A stretch of DNA of 64,000 bases from JADFAK01 sp047615865 (GTDB taxonomy: Bacteria; Bacteroidota; Bacteroidia; Flavobacteriales_D; Sanyastnellaceae): the NCBI GenBank assembly GCA_047615865.1, contig JBLHIB010000001.1:62001-126000 (forward strand), written 5' to 3'. Made by a program: the position numbers and the translations under genes. Below, piece by piece: positions 50,550 through 59,209 of this stretch. Below the pieces are notes generated by a model. It was given only the letters and a program-made list of their open reading frames with translations. It had not been told where the DNA came from and made no database searches. Each line of letters starts with the position of its first letter. Within the stretch, counting starts at the first letter, position 1.

Positions 50550-50906
50550 ATGAAATCTTTAAAATATATTCTTCCAACGCTAGCCCTTACTCTATTCATG
50601 GGCCTCTCCACATTTGCTCAAAAAAGCAAACCTGTATCCCTCGAATTTGAGGTAGGTGGTGTGTGTGATATGTGTAAAAAGCGAATCGAAAAAACCATGG
50701 ATATCGCAGGAGTGGTTTTCGCCGAGTACGAATTAGATACTCACACGCTCTCTCTAGTTTACAAGCCAAATAAAATTGACGAGGAAAAGATCCATGAACT
50801 CCTGAATGAAGCAGGTCATGACACCGAAAAGTCTAAGGCAACGGATGAGCAGTACGACGCAATCCATAATTGCTGTAAGTACCGTGAGCACCTTCATAAC
50901 CACTAA
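50550..50906 (+). CDS. Exported heavy-metal-associated (HMA) domain protein
   Basis: 118 residues. A signal peptide (to about TFAQ, 24) precedes an HMA fold with the metal site Cys39-DM-Cys42 in GGVCDMCKKRIEKTM, where the residue before the first Cys is Val. The C-terminus has a second Cys/His-rich motif NCCKYREHLHNH. It probably chaperones Cu+ or a similar ion in the periplasm. It precedes the TonB receptor gene by 11 bases, indicating one operon. Confidence 0.85.
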   Translation: MKSLKYILPTLALTLFMGLSTFAQKSKPVSLEFEVGGVCDMCKKRIEKTMDIAGVVFAEYELDTHTLSLVYKPNKIDEEKIHELLNEAGHDTEKSKATDEQYDAIHNCCKYREHLHNH

Positions 50907-50917
50907 ATCAGTTAGCT

Positions 50918-53170
50918 ATGAAAAATTTCATTCTATCCCTTGGCCTTGTGCTATTGGGAAGCTGGTCCTATGGTCAGTTCACGACTCACCTAATTAAAGG
51001 GGTTGTTAAATCAACAGCAACAGAATCACTGGCCGCGGAAGCTCTACCTGGAGCTTACATCAATTGGCTGGGTACAACGACAGCCACATCGGCTGATTTA
51101 GATGGTAATTTTGTCATCAATTCAATCGAAGAATCCAATCAATTGATTATTTCCTTCGTTGGTTATCAAAGCGATACGCTCAACTACAACGGTGAGGTCT
51201 TCTTCAACATAAACCTGCAGCTAGGCGCACAACTGGGTGAAGCCCAAATTATCAGTGAAAGAGAGTCAACAGAAATGTCTTTGATCGATCCGCTTGTCTC
51301 ACAGACTATTGGCGAACAAGAACTGTGCAAAGCTGCTTGTTGTAATCTCTCAGAAGCGTTCGAAACGAATGCATCAATCGATGCATCTTATACAGATGCA
51401 GTGACGGGAACTCAGCAAATTAGAATGCTTGGCCTCGATGGAAAGTATACACAGATCCTGAAAGACAATATCCCGACTGTTCGCGGACTTTCAAGCATCT
51501 ATGGACTTACCTATATCCCTGGAACATGGGTAGACCAAATTGCAATTTCTAAAGGTGCTGGTTCGGTGACAGCTGGATATGAGAGCATCACTGGTCAAAT
51601 CAACGTAGGGATGAAGAACCCAATCAACGCCGAACGCATGTATATCAATGTGTTTGGGAATCAAGGTGGTAGAATTGAGCTCAATGCTGGATTCATGCAG
51701 CCTGTTGGTGAAAAATGGGGAACTACACTTCTAACACACGGAGAGTATGGTAACGTGCGTTGGGATCAAAACAATGACGGCTTCCTTGACAACCCTTTGA
51801 AGAAAGACTTTATCGTCAGAAATGAATGGCACTATAAAGGAGATAGAGGATTGAATGGTCGCTATCAAGTGACTTGGATGGAACAAGAAAACATTGCCGG
51901 ACAATATGATTTCAGCCCAGGCAATGAGAATTCGACACAATTGTGGGGGGCTGTCATGAACACCTCAACATTTGACGCATCGGCAAAGACTGGGTATATC
52001 TTTCAAGAAAAAGATTGGCAAAGTATCGGTACGCAGATAAGCAGCACTTGGCATCGTCAGAATTCAACATTTGGACCCGTTGCTTATGAAGGTGAACAAC
52101 TCTCATTCCGAGGTAATTTCCTCTTTCAATCACACATTGGTAGCGACAACCACAAGTTTACCACTGGTTTGAGTTACGTTTATGATGAGTTCGATGAGAA
52201 ACTCGATAGCATCTCCTATGCTCGAGTGGAGCAGGTTCCTGGTGCTTTTTTCGAGTACACATGGAATAACCTCGAAGTACTAAGTTTGGTCCTTGGAGCT
52301 AGAGCAGATTACCACAACACCTATGGTCTTATCGCTACTCCAAGACTTCACTTCCGATATAGCTTGACGGAGAATAGCTCTATCAAATTAGCTGCAGGCA
52401 GAGGATTCCGCACACCGAACGTTATCATGGAGAATGTTGGCTTGTTGGCCAGCTCACGCAAGTGGGATATCCAAGGAGACGATTCAAACCCTGGCTTTGG
52501 CCTGAAGCCTGAGATCGCATGGAACGGTGGCATCACATATCTTCACAAGTTCAAACTTAATTACAGAGATGCAACGCTTTCATTGGATGTATACCGCACG
52601 CAATTTGAAAACCAAATGATTGTTGATTTAGAAACTGCCGGAGTTGCAAGTTTCTATAACTTGAATGGTAAGTCCTATTCAAACAGCGCACAAGCAGAAT
52701 TTAGCTGGTCGGCGTTCAAAAGATTTGACATCCGTTTGGCTTATCGATGGTTAGACGTCAAGGCTACTTATGGAGAGGATCTGCTCGCAAAACCACTCGT
52801 AGCCTCTCATAGAGGTTTTGTAAACTTAGCTTACGAGACACGATTGGGTGATAAAGACCAACAGTGGAGATTTGACGTCACTTCACAGGTTATAGGTCAA
52901 AAGAGAATTCCTAATACTCAAGCCAATCCAGAAGAATATGAGTTGCCTGAATGGTCTGATCCATATGTGGTTGTCAATGCACAGATTACTCGCGTTTTTG
53001 GTCCTGCATTTGAAATCTACCTAGGTGCTGAAAACTTGACAAATTACCGTCAGCCAAATGCTATCATCGCATCTGAAGATCCATTTGGAGAGCATTTTGA
53101 TGCTTCATTGATTTGGGGTCCTGTCTTTGGACGCATGGCGTACGGCGGACTTAGATGGAAGATCAAGTAG
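50918..53170 (+). CDS. TonB-dependent receptor, metal-linked
   Basis: 750 residues. A signal peptide (GSWSYGQ) and a carboxypeptidase-regulatory-like domain (VNGVVK-type, 30-110) come first. The plug domain has an unusual KAACCNLSEAFETNAS segment at about 140-155 and TQQIRMLGLDGKYTQILKDNIP, and a barrel with GRGFRTPNVIMENVG follows. The paired cysteines in the plug and the operon with the HMA and HYC_CC_PP proteins suggest import of a metal or metal chelate, plausibly copper. Two Cys in a plug are rare among TonB receptors. A terminator follows. Confidence 0.9.
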   Translation: MKNFILSLGLVLLGSWSYGQFTTHLIKGVVKSTATESLAAEALPGAYINWLGTTTATSADLDGNFVINSIEESNQLIISFVGYQSDTLNYNGEVFFNINLQLGAQLGEAQIISERESTEMSLIDPLVSQTIGEQELCKAACCNLSEAFETNASIDASYTDAVTGTQQIRMLGLDGKYTQILKDNIPTVRGLSSIYGLTYIPGTWVDQIAISKGAGSVTAGYESITGQINVGMKNPINAERMYINVFGNQGGRIELNAGFMQPVGEKWGTTLLTHGEYGNVRWDQNNDGFLDNPLKKDFIVRNEWHYKGDRGLNGRYQVTWMEQENIAGQYDFSPGNENSTQLWGAVMNTSTFDASAKTGYIFQEKDWQSIGTQISSTWHRQNSTFGPVAYEGEQLSFRGNFLFQSHIGSDNHKFTTGLSYVYDEFDEKLDSISYARVEQVPGAFFEYTWNNLEVLSLVLGARADYHNTYGLIATPRLHFRYSLTENSSIKLAAGRGFRTPNVIMENVGLLASSRKWDIQGDDSNPGFGLKPEIAWNGGITYLHKFKLNYRDATLSLDVYRTQFENQMIVDLETAGVASFYNLNGKSYSNSAQAEFSWSAFKRFDIRLAYRWLDVKATYGEDLLAKPLVASHRGFVNLAYETRLGDKDQQWRFDVTSQVIGQKRIPNTQANPEEYELPEWSDPYVVVNAQITRVFGPAFEIYLGAENLTNYRQPNAIIASEDPFGEHFDASLIWGPVFGRMAYGGLRWKIK

Positions 53171-53178
53171 AAAACATT

Positions 53179-53213
53179 AATCCCTTGTACGACACACGTG
53201 CAAGGGATTTTTT
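53179..53213 (+). terminator. Rho-independent terminator
   Basis: AATCCCTTG (53179-53187) pairs perfectly with CAAGGGATT (53201-53209); the run of six T's at 53208-53213 follows and overlaps the right arm. It closes the metal cluster and lies at the end of the convergent VOC gene. Confidence 0.8.
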
Positions 53214-53572
53214 CACGTGGTGGTATCACCCTCAGCCATGTGGCTATATACCTGATCGACTGGTTCCCACAATTCAATTTTGTTGTTTTCAGGATCCATG
53301 ACATGGACAAATTTTCCATAGTCAAACTCTTCAATTTCGTCGCAAATTGTCACTCCTGCTTTTCGCAAGTCATCCACCAATTCCACCAAATTCTCCACAC
53401 GATAATTGATCATAAATTCCTTCTTCGATGGCTCAAAGTATTTTGTCTTTTTCTCAAAAGGACTCCACTGAAGATGTCCTACTTGATTCGGATTATCACC
53501 TTTTCTAAACTCGAAAGTAGACCCATACTCATTGGTTACTAAGCCCAGATTGTCGCGATACCAATTGCGCAT
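53213..53572 (-). CDS. VOC (glyoxalase/bleomycin-resistance) family protein, 5' end disrupted
   Basis: 119 residues from the ATG at 53572 (MRNWYRDNLGLVTNEY...), one VOC beta-alpha-beta domain with EFRKGDNP, FMINYRVENLVELVDDLRKAGV and FVHVMDPENNKIELWEP (a metal-ligand Glu candidate). The same frame continues upstream for 19 codons with a family-like sequence: KKVTGIGGIFFKCDNPAD, the normal VOC start. But no start codon lies there: AGG follows TAA, and the only ATG (53633-53635) is immediately followed by that TAA. Either the gene is a recent nonsense mutant, an error, or it starts at a rare codon (ATT at 53600-53602) or at 53572. Function as a dioxygenase or lyase is unknown. Confidence 0.7.
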   Translation of the reverse strand: MRNWYRDNLGLVTNEYGSTFEFRKGDNPNQVGHLQWSPFEKKTKYFEPSKKEFMINYRVENLVELVDDLRKAGVTICDEIEEFDYGKFVHVMDPENNKIELWEPVDQVYSHMAEGDTTT

Positions 53573-53658
53573 ATCAGCAGGATTATCGCATTTAAAAAAA
53601 ATGCCGCCGATTCCAGTTACTTTTTTCCTTTACATGGGATGAAGATAACTGATTCCGA

Positions 53659-54131
53659 TTAGAACAATTCCACCTGAAATTCCCTTCCCTCAATTTGACG
53701 CAAGGCTTTTTTACGATCCAATCCTCCAGCATATCCTGTCAGCGAGCCATCTGAACCAATAACTCTATGGCACGGTATGACGATAGCGATTGGGTTTTTC
53801 CATTGGCCAATCCCACTGCTCTTGATAATTTTGGATCACCCAATATCCTTGCCAACTGTCCATTGCTTCTGGTCATTCCAAAAGGAATCTTTTGCAGCTC
53901 AGCCCACACTTTCATTTGAAATTCGCTCCCTTCTGGACTTAATGAAATATTAAACTCATCGAGATCACCCGAAAAATAAGCCTCCAACTGCTCCATCATT
54001 CGACGTCCTAATTCAGCACTTTCCTTGGTGTTTTTTCGCGATTCCGCAAATGCAATTTCTTTGATAGCAAAACCATCGTCCTTCACTTCCATGCAGCCCA
54101 AAGGAGACTCCCAATAGCTCCATTTTTTCAT
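53659..54131 (-). pseudogene. ogt: Methylated-DNA--cysteine methyltransferase, single-base frameshift
   Basis: The first frame gives 130 residues (MKKWSYWESPLGCMEVK ...) and diverges after RAVGLANGK. In the other frame the DNA continues as NPIAIVIPCHRVIGSDGS then LTGYAGGLDRKKAL, which contains the acceptor-cysteine motif PCHR, and stops with TAA at 53659-53661. A run of five A's (minus strand; T's at 53795-53799) needs to be six for the frame to continue. The restored 157 residues are a normal Ogt, which repairs O6-methylguanine by suicide alkyl transfer. It may be a true pseudogene or a homopolymer assembly error. The start overlaps the stop of the upstream gene by one base (TAATG). Confidence 0.85.
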
Positions 54132-54739
54132 TAGAATTTTACGATTAGAATTAGAGCATTCAACAGATCCATTCCTGCGCCAGCAGCGAAGCCATCAATC
54201 TGTGGCAATGGGAATCCACTTCCGTCATCAAAATCGTTTCCTTGCAACTCCAAAACACCAACAATTCCAGCCTCTGAACGCAAGTATAGGTGATCTGCTA
54301 TATTGTACTGAATTCCTGTGAAAATATTCCCTCCACTAGAAAACACAAATTCAAAATTCTCATCATCACTTTGACGTCGATGTCCAACGCGAAATCCTGC
54401 CCCCCAAGAAAAAAGCAATCGGTCTGAAAGTTCAATTCTTCTCTCTCTTCCATATCCAAACCGTGAATCGATCAACACAGCAAATTCATTGCCGCCAGTA
54501 AAGCTGTTCAACTCGTCCAAATTGGAGGCCCCAATCTCAATGCGAGTTGCGCGATTGCCATCCACGAAATAAAAGTGAACTCCGAAACTGTTCAGCTGGC
54601 CAGGAGTAATGACGTTATTTGGGGAAATAAAACTATTGACAAACTGTGAGGCATTGATCCCATAGTAAGTTGCATGCTCTTGCCCATTTGCGCATAGCGC
54701 TATGCTTAAAAAAAGAAAAACCCAAAACCCTCTAGTCAT
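54131..54739 (-). CDS. Exported protein, paralogue of the 56840 gene (probable outer-membrane beta-barrel)
   Basis: 202 residues with a signal peptide (to about ANGQ, 20). It shares motifs with the protein at 56840-57484: 'GINASQFVNSFISPNN', 'RERRIELSDRLLF', 'LYLRSEAGI' and the C-terminal 'MDLLNALILIV'. Alternating hydrophobic strands suggest a small barrel or outer-membrane protein of the OmpA-barrel size. Family not recognised by name. Translationally coupled to ogt downstream. Confidence 0.7.
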   Translation of the reverse strand: MTRGFWVFLFLSIALCANGQEHATYYGINASQFVNSFISPNNVITPGQLNSFGVHFYFVDGNRATRIEIGASNLDELNSFTGGNEFAVLIDSRFGYGRERRIELSDRLLFSWGAGFRVGHRRQSDDENFEFVFSSGGNIFTGIQYNIADHLYLRSEAGIVGVLELQGNDFDDGSGFPLPQIDGFAAGAGMDLLNALILIVKF

Positions 54740-54772
54740 ATATTGTTGTTATTGACCTGGAGGATATAAATC

Positions 54773-55594
54773 CTAACGGAGAACAAACTTTTCCGTAACC
54801 ACAGGGACACCAGCACTGTATGCTCTAACTAAGTAAATGCCTTCGGCAAATTCATCAATTCCAATTGAAACTCCGCGATTCTTAGCGAGAATTTTTCCGC
54901 TTAAATCAAATATTTCCATTGACATCTCTTGACCTTTAACACCGCACCCTTGAGTTGTGATTTGATCTCCTGCCAAAGTCAAGTCAAATGGCTTCAAACA
55001 AGAGTCTTCGAAATGAACCCCAGTAGATGCACCAAACTTCATATCGTCAACACTGATCCACGAATTCCAAGGACCACCACCGAGAGCTCCATTGTAACCG
55101 CATCTTACATCTATTCTAATCATTGACACCCCCAGCACTTCTGTATCCAATGGAAGACTCACCAAAGTCCAATCATCAATAGATGTGGTGGCTGTCCATG
55201 CAACAGAATATAGAACCGACTGCGCATCTTCCGATTCAACAAAACTCAAAGAGACACGAATGCTATCGGTCTCTCCTTCTTCGATAAAAGACTTTACGCG
55301 AAAAGAAAATTCTTCAGGGATTTCGTTGATTAAAAAGGAAGTCTGTGCCGTAGCCGATGAGGTTTCAAAACCCAACAATGGTGTAACCCTCATGGCAAAA
55401 TTCCCTTCATATGCATTGGAATCGATTTCAACCGGCGCCAGCAATTGCATGTTCGGAGTCATCCATTCAGCAGGTGAAAGATTCCACGTGTTGAAGTAGT
55501 CCCATTCCTCAAAATCTCCGTTAGGAACTTCGTACTGAGCAATGGCCATCGCACTTATCAAAAGCAGACTTAGGCAAAGTATAGAATTTTTCAT
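54773..55594 (-). CDS. Secreted protein with T9SS type A sorting domain
   Basis: 273 residues. A signal peptide (MKNSILCLSLLLISAMAIAQ) is followed by a PCMD-like N-terminal domain (YEVPNGDFEEWDYFNTWNL ... NSWISVDDMKFGAS). The C-terminal 70 residues (KPFDLTLAGDQITTQGCGVKGQEMS, then IFDLSGKILAKNRGV, ... GIYLVRAYSAGVPVVTEKF) are a T9SS sorting domain. It is related in layout to the larger 23697 protein. A glycan-binding or adhesive role is a guess. It precedes the paralogue at 54131 on the same strand. Confidence 0.8.
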   Translation of the reverse strand: MKNSILCLSLLLISAMAIAQYEVPNGDFEEWDYFNTWNLSPAEWMTPNMQLLAPVEIDSNAYEGNFAMRVTPLLGFETSSATAQTSFLINEIPEEFSFRVKSFIEEGETDSIRVSLSFVESEDAQSVLYSVAWTATTSIDDWTLVSLPLDTEVLGVSMIRIDVRCGYNGALGGGPWNSWISVDDMKFGASTGVHFEDSCLKPFDLTLAGDQITTQGCGVKGQEMSMEIFDLSGKILAKNRGVSIGIDEFAEGIYLVRAYSAGVPVVTEKFVLR

Positions 55595-55642
55595 GTTTTG
55601 TCGTTTGAGACTATAGACGACAAATTTCGCAATAACGTTGGA

Positions 55643-56758
55643 CTAATTAGAAACCATTTGGAAAGGATCTGCATAACGCTGGTCATCAAGCAATTCATGA
55701 TCTGTCAAAGTCTTCAAGAATGCTTTCAGTGCCTCCTTCTCATGCGTTGTCATATTCATCTTTATTGCCTCAACCGGAACGTCATCAATTTCCCAACCTC
55801 CAAAATTGTTCTGCAATCTGAAATCCAATGACGGGTGATCTACAATTCCCGTGCTATAATGATTGAGAACATCATCCAAAGTTGAAAAACGACCGTCGTG
55901 CATGTATGGACCAGTTACTGCTACATTCCTTAAAGAAGGAATCTTGAACCATCCTTCCATTCCTTCCTGCCATTCGCCTTGGCCCTCATCGACGTACTCC
56001 ATTTCAAGTCCAATATTCGCAGATCCCCAGCCTCTAAAATGTGGCCCATTGTGGCAGCTTGCGCATTGCATTTCATTTTCAAACAAGAGTTTACCTTCCA
56101 TTTCCTGTACACTGAAATTGGCAAATTCAATATCCTGCCCTTCGTCAAACTTTGTACGATAAGACACTATTGCCCTCATAAAGTCGGCAAGAGCAATTGA
56201 AATATTTTCTACATTAATCACGTCGCTGCCGAAGGCTTTTGAGAATAATGGCTTGTAATAATCCAATGCCTCAATCTTAACGACCAACTTCTGAACATCA
56301 TCGATTCCCATTTCAATATGGTTTTCAATCGGCATCAGAACCTGATCTTCAAGCACTTCTGCTCGTTGATCCCAAAAATAAGGCCCGGTCCAAGCCGTGT
56401 TCACAATGGTCATAGAATTTCGTGGAGTCTCCAGCAGTTGAAAACCTTCACTGAAAGAGGACTTATCAGCAAACCCATTTGTTTGCAAGTGACAAGATGC
56501 GCAGGAAGTTCTATTGTTAAAGCTAATTTTTTTGTCATAGAATAAGACACGTCCTAATGTAACGGTCTCATCTATGTTTGTCCCTGTGTAAGGAATCTCT
56601 CCCATGAATGACATTTCCTCAGGAACGACATCACGGTAATTGTATTCGGTATCTGGGAGTATGGGAACCAGGGATCCTTGAGCAGGTTCAACTGGCTTAG
56701 TGCATGAATAAACAAGTAGAGCAGTTAGCAGACTGAGTGGAAAAAGTAGTTTTTTCAT
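55643..56758 (-). CDS. Di-haem cytochrome c peroxidase family lipoprotein
   Basis: 371 residues. Lipobox LVYS-Cys19 follows a signal peptide, so it is anchored in the periplasm or outer membrane. Two c-haem motifs are present: CASCH in NRTSCASCHLQTNGFADKS, and CASCH in MQCASCHNGPHFRG. Other family marks are NTAWTGPYFWDQRAE and HDGRFSTLDDVLNHYSTG. It belongs to the MauG/CCP superfamily and would reduce H2O2 or modify a protein partner. It is monocistronic in appearance, with 81 bases to the upstream gene's stop. Confidence 0.9.
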   Translation of the reverse strand: MKKLLFPLSLLTALLVYSCTKPVEPAQGSLVPILPDTEYNYRDVVPEEMSFMGEIPYTGTNIDETVTLGRVLFYDKKISFNNRTSCASCHLQTNGFADKSSFSEGFQLLETPRNSMTIVNTAWTGPYFWDQRAEVLEDQVLMPIENHIEMGIDDVQKLVVKIEALDYYKPLFSKAFGSDVINVENISIALADFMRAIVSYRTKFDEGQDIEFANFSVQEMEGKLLFENEMQCASCHNGPHFRGWGSANIGLEMEYVDEGQGEWQEGMEGWFKIPSLRNVAVTGPYMHDGRFSTLDDVLNHYSTGIVDHPSLDFRLQNNFGGWEIDDVPVEAIKMNMTTHEKEALKAFLKTLTDHELLDDQRYADPFQMVSN

Positions 56759-56839
56759 GGTAAATTTTTACAATTGGCAAGTTACAAATATCTCGCGCAA
56801 ACACTCCATGTTATTGATTTGTAGGTGCTTACATATTCA

Positions 56840-57484
56840 TTAAAGATGAACAACCAACACTAAGGCATTGAGTAAATCCATATTCACAGAAGTGCCTTTC
56901 ACATTCGAATTTGTATTGATACTTGGGAAGTTCACAGATTCATTTCCTGATGTTCCTTCTGAATAAAGTAGATTGATGCCCGCTTCACTACGGATGCCGA
57001 TTCTAGATGAAAAGTTAAATTGAAGACCTCCTATAAACCCGAGGCCAACGCTTGTTGATTTATCAAAGACTGTTGTGGTATCAAACGTTCCATTTGTAAC
57101 AATTTTTGACTCCGTGAAGTTCCCAATTACGTCGGCTCCTAAAATCAGCTTGGTCCTATCAGCCAATCGGATACGCCGCTCAACACCTAGTCGTAACAAT
57201 GCATTTATAGCATTTTCAGTCAGCGTTTGATCAGAAACATTGGATGATGTTGATCTATTGTTGTAGTTCAACCCAATACCAGCTCGAAATGCGGTCACAT
57301 TGCCAAAATAGCCCCAAAAGCCAAGAGGTGTTTGTTCAATTATAGAAAAATTATCGTTGGGAGAAATGAATTTCGAAACGAAACCTGTCGCATTGATTCC
57401 CAGTGCGATGTTTTTGTCTTCTACTTGAGCATGGTTCTGCAAGAATAGCAGACACAGCAACCCAGTGATGAGGAGTTTAGTCAT
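56840..57484 (-). CDS. Exported protein, paralogue of the 54131 gene
   Basis: 214 residues from ATG 57484 (MTKLLITGLLCLLFLQNHAQ), with a signal peptide. Shared motifs with the 54131-54739 protein are GINATGFVSKFISPND, VERRIRLADRTKLI, IGIRSEAGINL and the C-terminal MDLLNALVLVV. It is predicted to be a small outer-membrane barrel. The frame is open from 57520, but a signal peptide must be N-terminal. The pair flanks a T9SS cargo gene and a cytochrome peroxidase gene on the same strand. No function known. Confidence 0.7.
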   Translation of the reverse strand: MTKLLITGLLCLLFLQNHAQVEDKNIALGINATGFVSKFISPNDNFSIIEQTPLGFWGYFGNVTAFRAGIGLNYNNRSTSSNVSDQTLTENAINALLRLGVERRIRLADRTKLILGADVIGNFTESKIVTNGTFDTTTVFDKSTSVGLGFIGGLQFNFSSRIGIRSEAGINLLYSEGTSGNESVNFPSINTNSNVKGTSVNMDLLNALVLVVHL

Positions 57485-57617
57485 AGTCGTATTCAATTTC
57501 GCGTCCAGCTTAACCTGCACGTTGGACAGTGAGATAACTTAATTCGAATTATTCTTATTGCTTTGAGGGACCAATTTAACCTTTTTGTTTAGCCTTTTCT
57601 CCGTCAATAAAGGGGCT

Positions 57618-57667
57618 AGTCGTTGAATAAACGCATATATACGTTTATAGACGTTTAATCAACGACT
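57618..57667 (+). repeat. Nested inverted repeats upstream of ssb
   Basis: AGTCGTTGA (57618-57626) and TCAACGACT (57659-57667) are perfect 9-base inverted repeats. Between them are ATAAACG (57627-57633), CGTTTAT (57642-57648) and another CGTTTA (57652-57657). The outer 25 bases form a near-symmetrical element centred on the intergenic gap. It could be an operator for ssb or a cruciform site. No terminator T-run follows. Confidence 0.6.
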
Positions 57668-57728
57668 TAGGTTAGATCGCTGACGCACTTTTGAATTCGA
57701 AAACAAATCATTCATTAAAATTTACATC

Positions 57729-58067
57729 GTGAATTCAATTAGAAATCGTGTGCTATTGATAGGCCACCTCGGCAAAGATCCCGAGTTAAAAACTTTCGAC
57801 AGCGGAAAGCAAAAAGCAGCATTTCCATTAGCCACTTCGGAGAGCTACAAAGACAAAAATGGAGACAAAGTGGAAGACACGCATTGGCATAATGTCATCG
57901 CTTGGGAAAGTCAGGCCAAACTTGCCGAAAATTTTCTCAAAAAAGGAAGCCAGGTGGCCGTTGAAGGAAAGCTCACTCACAGAAAATACGAGGACAAGGA
58001 AGGAAACCCAAAATATGTGACTGAAGTCATTGTGAACGACATTCTTTTGCTCGGCAAAAAGGTCTAG
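57729..58067 (+). CDS. ssb: Single-stranded DNA-binding protein, short form
   Basis: 112 residues, beginning at GTG (57729). The OB-fold motifs are VLLIGHLGKDPELK, AAFPLATSESYKD, DTHWHNVIAWESQAK and GSQVAVEGKLTHRKYEDKEGNPKYVTEV. Unlike the main SSB it ends at LLLGKKV with no flexible linker and no acidic tail (DDDIPF-like), the part that recruits repair proteins. It is likely a second SSB. The gene has an inverted-repeat element 60 bases upstream. It is followed by a convergent radical SAM gene. Confidence 0.9.
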   Translation: MNSIRNRVLLIGHLGKDPELKTFDSGKQKAAFPLATSESYKDKNGDKVEDTHWHNVIAWESQAKLAENFLKKGSQVAVEGKLTHRKYEDKEGNPKYVTEVIVNDILLLGKKV

Positions 58068-58124
58068 GACTGCGGTAAGGAACTGTGGGGTGCGCTTTAA
58101 CTTGAGGGAAAGAGGTGCGTACCC

Positions 58125-59204
58125 CTAAGTTTCTTCAAATAGGAACATTTGTCCTTTCACATTTCGCACAAACATGGAGGTGTTGAGTGGCGGTAGTTCC
58201 TTGTTTTTTACATATTTTCTGGAGGCAATTTGGACCATATTTCTAATCGAATCGGCAATACTTCCGCTTCCAGTCATTCTTGTTCCCCACTTGCTTTCGT
58301 TAAGCTTTCCTTCATGTGTCTCCTTGATTAGCATAAGCACTTTCTCGGCACGTTCGGGAAAAGCCAATTTAACCCATTCTTCAAATACAGCGCCCACCTC
58401 ACCATTTAACCTAACTATAATATAGGTTACAGAATTGGCACCAATCTGAGCAACAGCCTTGACGAGATCGAACACTTCATGACTATTTATTCCTGGAATA
58501 ATCGGTGCCAAATTGACGTTGACCAATATGCCATTTTTCGTGAGTATTTCGAGAGTTTTTAGTCGTTGTTTCACTGATGCTGTGCGCGGTTCCATCTTGC
58601 GACGTGTGTCTTCTAAAAGTGTTGTTATCGACAAAGTCATGCGGAGGAGTCCAAGTTCGTTAAGCTCCTTTAACAAGTCCAAATCTCTGAGAACAAGGCT
58701 GTTTTTGGTGATAATAGAAACGGGATTTCTGTACCTCAAAAACACTCTGAGTAGCTCACGAGTAATGCCCAGTTTCCTCTCCAAAGGTTGGTAGCAATCG
58801 GTATTTCCTGAAAGGAGAACAACTTGTGGTTTCCAGCTCTTTGATTTGAAGGCTTTAGTTAAGAGTTCAGCAGCGTCTGATTTGTAGAGAATCTTCGTTT
58901 CAAAATCTTTTCCGGGGCCATATCCCCAGTATTGATGAGAATTTCGGGCATAGCAATAAACGCAACCATGTTCGCATCCCTGGTAAGGGTTGATCGAATA
59001 ATCAAATGATAGGTCCTTGCTCGTATTTTTACTTAAGACTGTTTTTGGATGAACCTGAATGAAAGTCGTTGCGTTGGATTCTACTGGCTCTTCTTCCATG
59101 TGGCAATGATTCTTATAGGCGTCCTCTGTTTTGTAGGTATTGCTAGCAAATTTATTGTCGGGATTACTTTGAGCTCCTCTACCTCGATTCAAATTCTTGT
59201 CCAT
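58125..59204 (-). CDS. Radical SAM protein of the SplB-like PA0069 family
   Basis: About 359 residues from the ATG at 59204 (MDKNLNRGRGAQ). The SAM-binding iron-sulfur cysteines are Cys77, Cys81 and Cys84 (GCEHGCVYC, the CX3CX2C motif), followed by VVLLSGNTDCYQPLERKLGITREL. This is the family around PA0069, related to spore-photoproduct lyases; the substrate in most members is unknown. The gene begins five bases after the stop of dnaE2 (TAA at 59210-59212) and is probably in the same operon, which adds a repair context. A second possible start is 59228. Confidence 0.85.
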   Translation of the reverse strand: MDKNLNRGRGAQSNPDNKFASNTYKTEDAYKNHCHMEEEPVESNATTFIQVHPKTVLSKNTSKDLSFDYSINPYQGCEHGCVYCYARNSHQYWGYGPGKDFETKILYKSDAAELLTKAFKSKSWKPQVVLLSGNTDCYQPLERKLGITRELLRVFLRYRNPVSIITKNSLVLRDLDLLKELNELGLLRMTLSITTLLEDTRRKMEPRTASVKQRLKTLEILTKNGILVNVNLAPIIPGINSHEVFDLVKAVAQIGANSVTYIIVRLNGEVGAVFEEWVKLAFPERAEKVLMLIKETHEGKLNESKWGTRMTGSGSIADSIRNMVQIASRKYVKNKELPPLNTSMFVRNVKGQMFLFEET

Positions 59205-59209
59205 GTGGT

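Noticed and set aside
53627..53635. ATG-TAA in the VOC gene as a recoding or selenocysteine site
   Set aside because: The stop is TAA, not TGA, and no recoding element is visible; a mutation or error is simpler.
58088..58123. GGGGT...ACCCC hairpin between ssb and the radical SAM gene
   Set aside because: The arms are only five bases, the loop is long and no T-run follows, so termination is not supported.
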